A stretch of 64,000 nt of DNA from an uncultured Clostridia bacterium (GTDB lineage: Bacteria > Bacillota > Clostridia > Christensenellales > CAAEEZ01). Both the position numbers and the translations under genes were made by a program. Under the pieces are notes generated by a model. The model was not told the DNA's origin. It saw only the letters and a program-made list of their open reading frames with translations, and did not search any database. Below are positions 50,848 to 59,788 of this stretch, in pieces. The stretch spans positions 1-64,000 of the forward strand of contig CAKRNA010000008.1 in assembly GCA_934365195.1 (NCBI GenBank). Direction: 5' to 3'. The first letter of the stretch is position 1. The number at the start of each line of letters is the position of its first letter.

Positions 50848-51287
50848 TACTATCTCCGAAAACATTTACTAAATAATAGTTTAACATTTATTATTATATT
50901 TCGCAATAATTATAATTAAAAACCTAAAAAAGCCACGCTTATAACGTGAAATTTTACGGTAGCCTTTCAAAATCTATTTGCACAAATAAAAAAGGCGCTG
51001 GGTATCCCTTCGCCTTTTGTTGCTATTTCACAAAAAACACGACGACTATGCGAACGCAAAAGTTTGGAAACCCGAATTGATTTACTTGGAATCGAGTTCG
51101 ACGTTGCACGGGTGCTTTCCTTTTTGTTTGCGAAATACTCTTTCGTTGTTGTAATAGCATTTATATTCGCTCTTCTTATCAATTCTATCAATAGTTATTA
51201 GTAATTATAAATCGAATTTTCCCCTTGCTTTTTATATATGTGGCATTGACTTTAATCAATGCCACATAAGCTTTCTTTTTACACAGC
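50848..51287. other. 440-bp region with imperfect terminator-like hairpin
   Basis: Around 50992-51020 an interrupted stem (GGCG..GGG..CCC..CGCC type) is flanked by T- and A-runs. Leftward, 50967-51191 is open for 74 codons (basic, ends PSAFFICANRF), but it runs through the hairpin and has no good start signal. I regard the stretch as non-coding, perhaps an RNA or an old element end. Confidence 0.35.
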
Positions 51288-52658
51288 TCAATCATTGATT
51301 GATACTGTGCCGTCGGTGCAAACAACTTTGCAAGTACTTGGAACATTAAGTTTCCAGTCAGCACCTTTCGTAATATTCTGCCATTTCGCTTTTGTGCCAT
51401 TGAAATTGATAGAAGTAAGTCCTGTGCAATCACGGAATGCCACCTCTCCTATACTTTTCACGCTGTTTGGTATTGTGATTGAAGTCAGTCCTGTGCAATC
51501 TTGGAATGCATAATCTCCTATACTTTTCACGCTGTTTGGTATTGTAATTGATGTTAGTCCTGTGCAATAAATGAATGCACAATTTCCTATACTTTTCACG
51601 CTGTTTGGTATTGTAATTGATGTTAGCCCTGTGCACTCAGCGAATGCACCTCTTTCTATACTTGTCACACTGTTTGGTATTGTGATTGATGTTAGTCCTG
51701 TGCAATAAATGAATGCACCATTTCCTATACTTTTCACGCCTTCCGGTATAATAACTGACTTGCCACAACCAGCCACAAGTTTTTTGGTTGCTCTTTCTAT
51801 AATACAATTATTTTCACTATAATAAACTTCATTATCTTTGTGTACCGAAATGTTTATTATGTTTTTTCCTGTAATAAATAATAGCGTTCCTATTTTTATT
51901 ACACTTTTTGGTATAACAATGCTAGTTATTTTCTCATTTCTTCCAATCATTACTTGACCTATTCCTCTCGTTCCTTCTTTTACTTTATATTCACCTGAGA
52001 CGGTCTCTCTTACCGCTACAAGCCAGTTGTCAACGTACAAAGAACCATCTTGCCAATTTTTTTCATCATTATAATATGCTGTGTCCTCAAAATTGGTTGC
52101 TATATATGTAATTCCCTCGTGTAAATTAATCTTAGAGAGGTTTACACAGTTGTCAACCCATCCCATTATTTTGACAGGAATACCATCGATAGAATATGGA
52201 ATAACAAGTTCTGTCAACAACACCTTGTTTGAAGCACTTACCATATAACAAGGATACTCCTCGTCCGACAAAATAATTCCTTCGCCTCCTATATCATCGG
52301 ATATATCTTGAATAATACTGAAACCTAGATATGGATAAAGTCTCTTAAGCGCCGTTGACTTGACATCGCCACAAACGTCGCAAACGTCATCGCCATTGCC
52401 GTCTATATGCTTTGCTACGTCTTTCTTTTCACCGCAACTGCACTCATGCCAATGCTCTGTCTCGGATACTTTCCAAGGTGTGTCAAAGTTGTGCTTGTGC
52501 GCACCTTGATTGCCTCCTTGGTCCGGGGTTGTGCCTTGGTCCGGGGTTGTGCCTTGCCCCGGCTTTGCCCCTTGTCCACCCGGATTACATGCCACCAAGC
52601 ATAGCGACACCACAGTGAGAACAATCACCATCACCAAAATTTTTGAAATTTTCTTCAT
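51288..52658 (-). CDS. BspA-like leucine-rich repeat surface lipoprotein
   Basis: 456 residues. A lipoprotein signal with lipobox LVAC (Cys24), a Gly/Gln/Pro linker (DQGTTPDQG), a small His/Cys-rich segment HWHECSCGEKK...DVCDVCG that could bind zinc, an unrecognised central part, and five tandem 23-residue repeats of the form CTGLTSITIPNSVKSIG.xAF (LRR_5/BspA type) near the C-terminus. Family members bind host proteins or other bacteria. GGGAGGG upstream of the ATG. A (GCTT)n tract and a stable hairpin lie in its upstream region. Confidence 0.87.
   Translation of the reverse strand: MKKISKILVMVIVLTVVSLCLVACNPGGQGAKPGQGTTPDQGTTPDQGGNQGAHKHNFDTPWKVSETEHWHECSCGEKKDVAKHIDGNGDDVCDVCGDVKSTALKRLYPYLGFSIIQDISDDIGGEGIILSDEEYPCYMVSASNKVLLTELVIPYSIDGIPVKIMGWVDNCVNLSKINLHEGITYIATNFEDTAYYNDEKNWQDGSLYVDNWLVAVRETVSGEYKVKEGTRGIGQVMIGRNEKITSIVIPKSVIKIGTLLFITGKNIINISVHKDNEVYYSENNCIIERATKKLVAGCGKSVIIPEGVKSIGNGAFIYCTGLTSITIPNSVTSIERGAFAECTGLTSITIPNSVKSIGNCAFIYCTGLTSITIPNSVKSIGDYAFQDCTGLTSITIPNSVKSIGEVAFRDCTGLTSINFNGTKAKWQNITKGADWKLNVPSTCKVVCTDGTVSIND
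51420..51764. repeat. Five tandem 69-bp repeats in BspA-like gene
   Basis: Units begin at 51420, 51489, 51558, 51627 and 51696, each 69 bp, differing at few positions; the fifth is diverged at its end. They encode the 23-residue leucine-rich repeats. High DNA identity means unit number can change by slippage or recombination. Confidence 0.9.
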
Positions 52659-52758
52659 AATCCCTCCCTTTTGTTTAGCATATCTCTTACTAAGAGTATG
52701 TAACCTAGTTTTGCCACGATAGTGACCTTGCTATTTTTTTGTTCCTTATAAAAGCAAA

Positions 52759-52800
52759 AACGCACCGCCCCATAGGCTATTGCCTATGCAGCAGTGCGTT
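52759..52800. terminator. Stable hairpin upstream of BspA-like gene
   Basis: Two-part stem AACGCAC/GTGCGTT enclosing CATAGGC-TATT-GCCTATG. It lies between the (GCTT)n tract and the lipoprotein start; flanking A and T runs allow termination on either strand. Confidence 0.7.
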
Positions 52801-52839
52801 GAACTTTTGTTATATTAGCCTCAAAGGGCAGATTTACGT

Positions 52840-52921
<82 letters not shown>

Positions 52922-53153
52922 AATGATTGTCGCAAACTTGTCATACCTTGTCAACTCCTTTTGCCTGTGTTTTACATTTTTTTTTGCAGGTTTTTGCGAG
53001 ATTGATAGTTACATAAGTTTATATAACATGTATTTTTTTAATTGTAACATAAGTTTTTTATAAAATCAATACCTTAATGTAAAATTACACAAAATCAAAT
53101 ATTCGCCCCTATTTATTCATTTCCTCTCATTTTCAACATCTTTTGCGCTATAT

Positions 53154-53178
53154 AAAAACGCCCCGTGTTTTTGGGGCG
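53154..53178 (-). terminator. MATE gene terminator
   Basis: CGCCCC-GTGTTTTT-GGGGCG preceded by an A run on the + strand, so it terminates leftward transcription from the gene at 53273. Confidence 0.8.
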
Positions 53179-53272
53179 CTTCCACTATCTTTGTTAACTT
53201 TTTTATCGTTTGAAAGGCATTTCTTTAATTAAGTTTTAATAATTTCCTATGAGAACTACCGCTTTGGGTAGT

Positions 53273-54697
53273 TTAGTCTACTTTCATAAGTTCGAAGTTT
53301 CCTTGGTTTATTCGCTTTCTCGTCTTTTTGAAAAATACGATTGCGTACACCATAGACACAAGCATAGTTATCGTCCAGCCTATCGAGAACGACCAGCAAA
53401 TTGCCTTAAACTGCATAGCGGGTACTAAGATATACGCTAGCGCCACCCTCGTACCAAGGTCTAGGAAAGTGCAAACGGTAAAGCCCACCATATTTTGACT
53501 TCCTTTTAGCAGTCCGTCGCACATAATTTTGAAACTTACCGCACAGTAAAACGGCGCAACCACGTACAAAAACTGCATTCCGTAGTCCAAAATAAGTTCA
53601 CGATTGCCGTCGGTGTTTTTCGATATGAATAAGCCTATTATCTCCCTTGGTAAGCACAGCATAATGATGGTGCAAACCAGTATAAAACCTTCGCTGATTA
53701 TCAGCATATCTATAAAGCCTTTCTTTATCCTTTCGATATCCAAAATGCCTAGGTTTTGTGCGGTGAAAGTGGATATTGCGTTGGACATTGCCACAACCGA
53801 CAAAGTGATAAGGCTGTTTAGTTTTAGCGCTATTCCAAACCCGGTGAACATTTCGGTGATGCCAAAGGACATTATCAAAGATTGAATAAGCAAATTGCCC
53901 ACCGATATAAAACTTTGTTGCAAGATAGAAGGAATGGCAACCTTGGTCATTTTAACTAGGGTGCTAGACGAAAAATACTTGTTTTTCTCGCCCGTTTTAA
54001 TCTTTACAACCTTGCGAAGTAGTAGCACGATAGCAATAATAGATACAACGCCTTGGCATAAAAACGTAGCCCACGCAACCGCCAAGATAATATCGTCAAA
54101 AAGCAATGCAAACACTACGTCGCAAATAATATTAGATACCGACGAGATTATAAGCAAAATTAGTGGCGTTTTGCTATCGCCAAGCCCCGTGCTGATGCTG
54201 TTTGCTATGTTGTAAATAAACAGGAAGAAAAAGCCGTAAATATAAATTTGCAAATACCTATCCGCCGCATCTATAATATCGGGCGTGGTTTTTAATAATT
54301 CAAGCAATGGACGAGAAACGAATATGCCGATAACGGTGATAACAGCCGCCATAATCGACAAGGAGATAATAGCCGTGTAGATAGCCGTTTTCGTCGCCTT
54401 GTACTCGTGCTGCCCAAAATACCTAGAAATGATTACGCTTGCCCCGGTAGTTCCGCCAACTGCAAAGGCGATAAATATCATAACGATATTCGAGGAAGCG
54501 TTGATTGCAGCCGACGCCACCATTGAGTTTGCGCCACCCATATTGCCCGCCACAATGTTGTCCGCTAGCGAATACAGTTGCTGAAATACCATTGATAAAA
54601 GCAAAGGCAAGGCAAACCTAAGTAGCACCTTAAACGGATTGCCTACGGTTAAGTCACCTTTCGCTATACTGTTTGACACCGATACGTTTTTGTCCAT
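53273..54697 (-). CDS. MATE-family multidrug/Na+ exporter
   Basis: 474 residues, about 12 transmembrane helices in two homologous halves. The start of the first half, GNPFKVLLRFALPLLLSMVFQQLYSLADNIVAGN, is the conserved MATE N-terminal pattern (P near 30, QQLY, D near 47). Family members export cationic drugs, metabolites or peptides in exchange for Na+ or H+. Stands alone with its own terminator; no regulator next to it. Substrate unknown. Confidence 0.92.
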   Translation of the reverse strand: MDKNVSVSNSIAKGDLTVGNPFKVLLRFALPLLLSMVFQQLYSLADNIVAGNMGGANSMVASAAINASSNIVMIFIAFAVGGTTGASVIISRYFGQHEYKATKTAIYTAIISLSIMAAVITVIGIFVSRPLLELLKTTPDIIDAADRYLQIYIYGFFFLFIYNIANSISTGLGDSKTPLILLIISSVSNIICDVVFALLFDDIILAVAWATFLCQGVVSIIAIVLLLRKVVKIKTGEKNKYFSSSTLVKMTKVAIPSILQQSFISVGNLLIQSLIMSFGITEMFTGFGIALKLNSLITLSVVAMSNAISTFTAQNLGILDIERIKKGFIDMLIISEGFILVCTIIMLCLPREIIGLFISKNTDGNRELILDYGMQFLYVVAPFYCAVSFKIMCDGLLKGSQNMVGFTVCTFLDLGTRVALAYILVPAMQFKAICWSFSIGWTITMLVSMVYAIVFFKKTRKRINQGNFELMKVD

Positions 54698-54843
54698 TTT
54701 TTCCCTAAAAAAGTGTAAATTTCAGTAATTTTCCCTCACAATTTCACAAAGATTATATATCAATTTAATTCAATAAGCAAACGATTTTATCAATTATTTT
54801 ATATAATCTTACAAATTTTTTTACCAAGCGTTTTCCTTACAAA

Positions 54844-54868
54844 AAAACGCAACGAATCGTTGCGTTTT
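54844..54868 (-). terminator. Terminator of Pr6Pr-like gene
   Basis: ACGCAACG-AAT-CGTTGCGT flanked by A and T runs; it can serve the leftward gene ending at 54922. Confidence 0.8.
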
Positions 54869-54921
54869 ATTTTTAGATTTATTAAGATAACTTTTAACGT
54901 AGCACCTGCCCTAATTTTAGG

Positions 54922-55656
54922 TTAAACCTCGTTACCGTATAAGTGGCTTTCCTTTTTAACTAGGTTTTTATTAGGTAGTTTTTTGTCCATAAGTATGTAC
55001 AAAAGACCTAGCCCTGCGTACGCTAGCGCCATACCGAGTATTATCAGTATCATCCAGTAGCCTAGTACGTCAAAGTCCATAAACGGATATGGATATCTAG
55101 AACGAACCACCTCGCCTGCTGCCGTTTTGCCCACTACGAAAATCTTAGTTTTTTGTATGCCTGCCCTTGACGTGATTAGTATCAAATAAAAGATAGGATA
55201 CAGCAAAAACGACCATACTTTTTTGTAACTAACCGTTTTGTGCGGCATAAATGCAATCCAGTCGATAATTGCCATAATAGGCACGATATAATGCACCAAA
55301 ATATTTGCTACCACAAGTTTTATGCCCATTTGCGGATTGTTCACCATCGAGAACATCGTGCCCGACAGCATAATTGCGTACACCAAAAACGTAATGGTAA
55401 TGTAAAATACTAATGCAAGTTGCACCGAGCAATTTATGTGCGCCACTTCGTCGCCCTTTTCCTTTTTTACGATTTGCACCAAGGTTTTTACCGCCAAGGT
55501 TATCATCATAAACAAAATGAAAAAGTTTGTTTGCATAGTAAAATAGTATAGTTGCCTTACGGGTTGGTTGTCAATTACGAACAAAAACGTAATACCGATT
55601 ATGCTTAGCGTAACGGCAATACTTCTCCATAGGAGCGCTATAATTCTTTTTTTCAA
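54922..55656 (-). CDS. Pr6Pr-like integral membrane protein
   Basis: 244 residues from a TTG codon at 55656 with AAAGGGAG six bases upstream. Six or seven hydrophobic helices. Conserved-looking YYFTMQTNFFILFMM and later VHYIVPIMAIIDWIAF and YPIFYL match the Pr6Pr/FAR-17a-AIG1-like pattern (membrane proteins with conserved Thr and His in FTxQTN and HxxxP, related eukaryotic members are fatty-acid-ester hydrolases). Bacterial function unknown. It lies 27 bp downstream of the gene at 55684 and may be co-transcribed with it. Confidence 0.72.
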   Translation of the reverse strand: MKKRIIALLWRSIAVTLSIIGITFLFVIDNQPVRQLYYFTMQTNFFILFMMITLAVKTLVQIVKKEKGDEVAHINCSVQLALVFYITITFLVYAIMLSGTMFSMVNNPQMGIKLVVANILVHYIVPIMAIIDWIAFMPHKTVSYKKVWSFLLYPIFYLILITSRAGIQKTKIFVVGKTAAGEVVRSRYPYPFMDFDVLGYWMILIILGMALAYAGLGLLYILMDKKLPNKNLVKKESHLYGNEV

Positions 55657-55683
55657 AATATTCTCCCTTTATTACTAGGCAGT

Positions 55684-56103
55684 TTACTTACCGTATTTTG
55701 CCTCGAACTCCTCAACTGAATATATTTCAGCCTCAGGCGCCCATTTGCCAACGCTCAAAATTCCAGCCTTGCAAGAAGCCTTACTTGCGTAGCCTTCCTC
55801 TGAAATGCATAGCAAAGTACCGTTGTTTGCACGCAATCTATAACGGAATTTGTCTTGCTTATCCTTGTATAATTCAAATTTCGGATTAGTCAAAACCTCA
55901 TAATTTTTAACGGTTTGGTCCTCAACCTTGTCGATAACCGAGAATTTTCTTACGGAATCAATACCAAGTTTACAGTTTTTAAGTGCGGGATATACGCCGT
56001 CGCTTACTGCGATTGTCTCGTTATTAGAGGCTTTCAATCTGAAATTGAAGTTGCCGTTTGCAGTTTTTGAATACACAAATTTACCTTTTAATTCCACAGC
56101 CAT
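55684..56103 (-). CDS. YegP-like protein with two DUF1508 repeats
   Basis: 139 residues. Two repeats: GKFVYSKTANGNFNFRLKASNNETIAVSDG near the start and FELYKDKQDKFRYRLRANNGTLLCISEEGY near 76, each followed by a K..C..GI.SV helix. This is the DUF1508/YegP layout, small cytoplasmic proteins with a swapped beta-sheet dimer-like fold and unknown role. AGAAGGAG before the ATG. Confidence in the family is high; function is not known. Confidence 0.88.
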   Translation of the reverse strand: MAVELKGKFVYSKTANGNFNFRLKASNNETIAVSDGVYPALKNCKLGIDSVRKFSVIDKVEDQTVKNYEVLTNPKFELYKDKQDKFRYRLRANNGTLLCISEEGYASKASCKAGILSVGKWAPEAEIYSVEEFEAKYGK

Positions 56104-56368
56104 AATTTACTCCTTCTGTACAAAAATTTTGTTTTAAAATTTCACTCAATTTAAGATAATTTTATTATACTTTTTGGCAAATTAAAAGTCAATACTATAC
56201 TGCTTTTATATTCTTAGTAGTTTAATTTTATTATTATGTGCGAGCAAAAATTAACCTGTTTTTTTAAAACGTCAGCGTTATTTTTTTAAATTTAATATAT
56301 GTAAAAACGCCCCGTTTGGAGCGCATTTACGTAGGGTTATTATAAACTAATCCTAGGTAGGATTATGA

Positions 56369-56515
56369 TTAAGCGATATAGCCAAGTTTTACGACTAAGT
56401 ATACCATTATCGCAATATCAAAAATTAAAGATATAGCCAATGTGCCGTGGATAGCCCGTAGTAATCCGTCAAAAACGTCGCCGCACTCTCGTTCTTTCCT
56501 TTTTTTCTTTTCCAT
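56369..56515 (-). CDS. 48-residue single-span membrane protein
   Basis: Short frame with AAAGGTGG before the ATG. The first 15 residues are charged (MEKKKRKERECGD), then an amphipathic segment and one hydrophobic helix AISLIFDIAIMVYLVVKLGYIA. The rest of the 727-bp gap 56104-56830 shows a GCGCCCC-type hairpin near 56305 and AT-rich sequence but no other gene. Real-looking but unsupported by homology. Confidence 0.5.
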   Translation of the reverse strand: MEKKKRKERECGDVFDGLLRAIHGTLAISLIFDIAIMVYLVVKLGYIA

Positions 56516-56830
56516 TTTCCACCTTTCTACCTACATTTTACAGTTTTCACTTTTTTACTTCAATATCAAGGTGTGTCATTATTAGGACGTTTGCCGTCTT
56601 TCCCCTCTTTTTTATAGTTTTTGATGAAGATTTACCTATTTTTATATAACTTTTGCCCAAATTTTCCTATTTTTATATATAGATTTTACCAAAATTTCCT
56701 ATTTTCCTGTATTTTTTTAGGCTATCTTCTCATAAAAACGTTTTCCCTAGCCCCCTAGTTTTGCTTTCTAATAATAAAAAAGAGCGACTAAGAATTCTTA
56801 ATCGCCCTTACTTGTTTATTTAATTTTGAC

Positions 56831-57370
56831 TTATTTACCAAAATATCTGTTGTATAATCCGGTAAATCCTGCGCCGTGTCTTGCCTCGTCCTTAGCCATT
56901 TCGTGAACGGTGTCGTGAACGGCGTCGTAGCCTAACTCTTTTGCAAGTTTAGCGGTAGAAAGTTTGCCTTCGCAAGCGCCTGCCTCTGCTTCCATACGCA
57001 TTTTTAGGTTGGTTGCGGTACTATTAGTTAAAACGTCACCGATAAGTTCAGCAAATTTAGCAGCGTGCTCAGCCTCTTCCAAAGCGTATCTCTTGAAAGC
57101 CTCTGCAACCTCAGGATAGCCCTCTCTATCTGCTTGACGGCTCATTGCAAGATACATACCCACCTCGCTGCACTCACCGTTAAAGTTAGCGATTAAATCG
57201 TCCATAATGCGCTTGTCAACGTCTTTTGCAACGCCTACTTCGTGCTCGCAAGCATAACCCTTGCCCTCTACTAATTCCTTAAAAGTAGTTGCGCCACAAA
57301 CCGGGCACTTCTCAGGAGCGCTATCGCCCTCATATACGTATCCACATACGGTACATACAAATTTTGCCAT
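56831..57370 (-). CDS. Reverse rubrerythrin
   Basis: 179 residues from the ATG at 57370 (TTGGAGG upstream). An N-terminal rubredoxin-type iron site FVCTVCGYVYEGDSAPEKCPVCG is followed by a ferritin-like di-iron domain with Glu residues in NFNGECSEVGMYLAM, LEEAEHAAKF and KDEARHGAGF. In classical rubrerythrin the rubredoxin domain is C-terminal, so this is the reverse type found in clostridia, where it reduces hydrogen peroxide and oxygen using NADH-derived electrons. It lies 27 bp after the PerR-like gene and is probably part of its regulon. Confidence 0.93.
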   Translation of the reverse strand: MAKFVCTVCGYVYEGDSAPEKCPVCGATTFKELVEGKGYACEHEVGVAKDVDKRIMDDLIANFNGECSEVGMYLAMSRQADREGYPEVAEAFKRYALEEAEHAAKFAELIGDVLTNSTATNLKMRMEAEAGACEGKLSTAKLAKELGYDAVHDTVHEMAKDEARHGAGFTGLYNRYFGK

Positions 57371-57397
57371 AATAATTACCTCCAACGTTTTTAAATT

Positions 57398-57781
57398 TTA
57401 TTTTTTGTTTTTGCAATCCTCACACACACCGTAAAAGGTTAAGCCGTAGCCACAAAACCCGTTTTCGTCCATCTCGCAGTTTAACGCATCTACCAGCCTA
57501 TCTGTTGGGAAACTATCCGTTACCTTGCCACACTTTAAGCATACTACGTGGTTGTGATTTTCCACCCTAGCGTCGTACCTTGCGCTTTCGAACGTTCCGC
57601 TGACTTCGATTATTTCGCCTTTGCTTTTAAGTAGCGCCAAATTCCTGTACACCGTGCCCTTACTAATAGACGGATTTTTTTGTCTGCACTTTTCGTAAAT
57701 CCATTCGGCTGTCGGGTGACTGGTGGTATTTGACAATACTTCGTAAACCAGTTCACGTTGTTGTGAATAATTGTTTTTCAT
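57398..57781 (-). CDS. perR: PerR-type Fur-family regulator
   Basis: 127 residues from the ATG at 57781. A winged-helix N-terminus (YSQQRELVYEVLSNTTSHPTAEWIYEKC...SKGTVYRNLALLKSKGEI), a regulatory-metal segment FESARYDARVENHNHVVCLKCGKV and a structural zinc site of two Cys pairs (CLKC and CEDC; CGYGLTFYGVC between). Sequence pattern and the following rubrerythrin gene favour PerR, the peroxide sensor, over Fur. An upstream in-frame ATG lies before the transcription start, so the MKNNYSQQ start is used. The -10 is only six bases from it. Confidence 0.88.
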   Translation of the reverse strand: MKNNYSQQRELVYEVLSNTTSHPTAEWIYEKCRQKNPSISKGTVYRNLALLKSKGEIIEVSGTFESARYDARVENHNHVVCLKCGKVTDSFPTDRLVDALNCEMDENGFCGYGLTFYGVCEDCKNKK

Positions 57782-57787
57782 GGTTTT

Positions 57788-57839
57788 ATTATATAACCAT
57801 TTTTTCACATTGTCAACAAAATTAGTAATAATTCCTAAT
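57788..57839 (-). promoter_or_regulatory. perR-rubrerythrin promoter and PerR-box
   Basis: Leftward TTGACA (complement of 57811-57816), 17-bp spacer, TATAAT (complement of 57788-57793). ATTAGTAATAATTCCTAAT at 57821-57839 is a 7-1-7 inverted repeat like Fur/PerR boxes, just upstream of the -35. It implies autoregulation. Confidence 0.8.
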
Positions 57840-58121
57840 TTTATTTTTTCTTATTATTTTACTTCACCCCTTACAATATAATTTTTTGCAGTAATAAGGT
57901 TTTTATACTTGCCTATTACTCACTACTTATAAAGTTAGCAGTTAAATCATTTGCCACTCTTTTAATCGTCTTGTGAGGCGAATTCTTTGTGCCCGTAATA
58001 TAACCCTTGCCAACTACAATCGCCCTCAAATAACCCATTATAATCGGCAGTAATCATACCCCTTGCCATTCGCCCTATACCAACCCCTATACTAACCCCT
58101 TGAAGTTACCCATACAAAACA
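57840..58121. other. Intergenic DNA without a gene
   Basis: From about 57940 the + strand becomes rich in short CCC-containing units (AACCC, ACCCC) without an exact period. I see no gene, promoter or stable hairpin until the terminator at 58122. Confidence 0.5.
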
Positions 58122-58145
58122 AAAAACGCCCAAACAGGCGTTTTT
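58122..58145 (-). terminator. Terminator of the Wzz-like gene
   Basis: AAAAACGCC-CAAACA-GGCGTTTTT, about 125 bp after the stop at 58270. Confidence 0.75.
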
Positions 58146-58269
58146 GATTTGCTTTAATATTTTGTTTTATTAAATTTGCTTTTTGTTTTCTTACGATTAC
58201 CTTACTTCTATATTATTTAGCATTTTATTAGTAACCGAATTTATTATATTTAAATTACTTTTGATTTTT

Positions 58270-59565
58270 TTATTGCTCACCGCTTAGTTTCTCTTTTTTG
58301 TACTTAGGATAATCCACCATACATATAATTAAACTTACTACTATTAGCGATAAAACTATCGAAATTACTGCCACTAGCACCACGCTTCTTCCGTTATTTA
58401 CAACCACCACGTTTCCGGTTGGGTATTCCACCTTCGTGTTTTCTTCGTAAAACCTACTAATTGCATTTTGGCACGTCTCGGTTTTAACGATAAGCGCCTC
58501 TTTCGTTTTCTCTAAGTTTGCCGAAAACTCTGCGTGAGGAGGAATGGATATCTCACTTGGAGCAACCCACTTAGTTCCGTCGAAAGTATAACCAAGCGAA
58601 GTATAACTCGTTTTAAGTTCGTTATCGATAGTTGCGTTACGTTCGGTTAGCGCCGATATCCTCTCGGTAAACGGAGCAAGCGACTCGCTAATTTGCGTAG
58701 TACTTACGCTACCTAACTTGTCGATAATCTCATTCATTTCGGTTTTCAAACTTTTGATAATATTCTCATTATTTTCTTTTTCTTTTTCAAACGCCTTGTT
58801 TTTTGCCAAAACTTCTTCAACTTTATTTTCGCTAGTAATATATTTATTTACGTTTAAATCATTCCTTAGATAACTTAACATACTAGCGATGCTACCTTTT
58901 AATTCTTCTTTTAATTGACTAATAGTTTGCTTATTGTAAATAAAGTTAGCATTCTTTCCTTTTTCTATTATATCATCATAATATTTTACTAACCCTTTGT
59001 ATTGACTATCAAGTGCACTAAGTTTTTCTTCGTAAGTAGTTGCATAATCGTATGATGCAAAATTCATGGAGTAATCAATTTTATTTAAGTTTTCCTTTAC
59101 TTCTTTCATGGCGTAGTCAACTAATGCCATCAAAAATTCTTTTGCTTGCTTTACGTCGCTAAAACAATTAGATTTAGCCTTGATAACGTAGTTACCTGTC
59201 GGCTCGGTTTTTTTGTTATTTCCTTCGCCAACCACTTTTTGTTCCGGTGCGATACTGATATTTCCCGTAAGGCTTTCAACGTCTACCTTACTAAACTTTG
59301 CATTGCTTTGCTTAACGGCAAGCAAATTACCTACGTACACTATCGACTCCACGTTAAATTTTTCTCCGTTTGGATAAACGTTGTCCTCGGAATTTGGATA
59401 CTCGTAACCAAAAGTCAACGAATATTCCTGCTTGCCCTTATTTACAACGAATGCCATAAGACAAGAGGCAACTATCGTTACAATCAAAACGACAGCAACC
59501 ACCCACCAAATACGTTTTTTTAACATTTTAGCAATATCGCCAAAAGTAATTTTCGTCTCTTCCAT
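58270..59565 (-). CDS. Wzz-like chain-length/capsule co-polymerase protein
   Basis: 431 residues. A transmembrane helix at about 19-41, a large outside region with long coiled coils (about 160-370), and a second transmembrane helix near 388-415 followed by a short basic tail. This two-helix hairpin topology with an N-terminal FGDIAKMLKKRIWWVVAVVLIV matches the Wzz family, which sets polysaccharide chain length. No tyrosine kinase or polymerase gene is adjacent, so the substrate is unknown. AGGAGGAG before the ATG. Confidence 0.72.
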   Translation of the reverse strand: MEETKITFGDIAKMLKKRIWWVVAVVLIVTIVASCLMAFVVNKGKQEYSLTFGYEYPNSEDNVYPNGEKFNVESIVYVGNLLAVKQSNAKFSKVDVESLTGNISIAPEQKVVGEGNNKKTEPTGNYVIKAKSNCFSDVKQAKEFLMALVDYAMKEVKENLNKIDYSMNFASYDYATTYEEKLSALDSQYKGLVKYYDDIIEKGKNANFIYNKQTISQLKEELKGSIASMLSYLRNDLNVNKYITSENKVEEVLAKNKAFEKEKENNENIIKSLKTEMNEIIDKLGSVSTTQISESLAPFTERISALTERNATIDNELKTSYTSLGYTFDGTKWVAPSEISIPPHAEFSANLEKTKEALIVKTETCQNAISRFYEENTKVEYPTGNVVVVNNGRSVVLVAVISIVLSLIVVSLIICMVDYPKYKKEKLSGEQ

Positions 59566-59788
59566 ACTCCTCCTATGAAATACAACTCTTTTGTATTATA
59601 AATATATTATTCTTTTATACTGGTAATAAATTATGTAATTTCGCAAATCGTGGACGGCAAACTCGTTTTGTTTATACTTTATAAACTGTATTTTTATCGC
59701 TTTACCTATCTTATTTACGTGCAATTAACCTAATTTTTCTTTTTTTTATTATTCGCTTAATAACGTTTTAATTACCACAAACCGCACT

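Noticed and set aside
51420..51764. Tandem repeats as a CRISPR array
   Set aside because: The 69-bp units are contiguous with no unique spacers and encode a leucine-rich repeat in frame.
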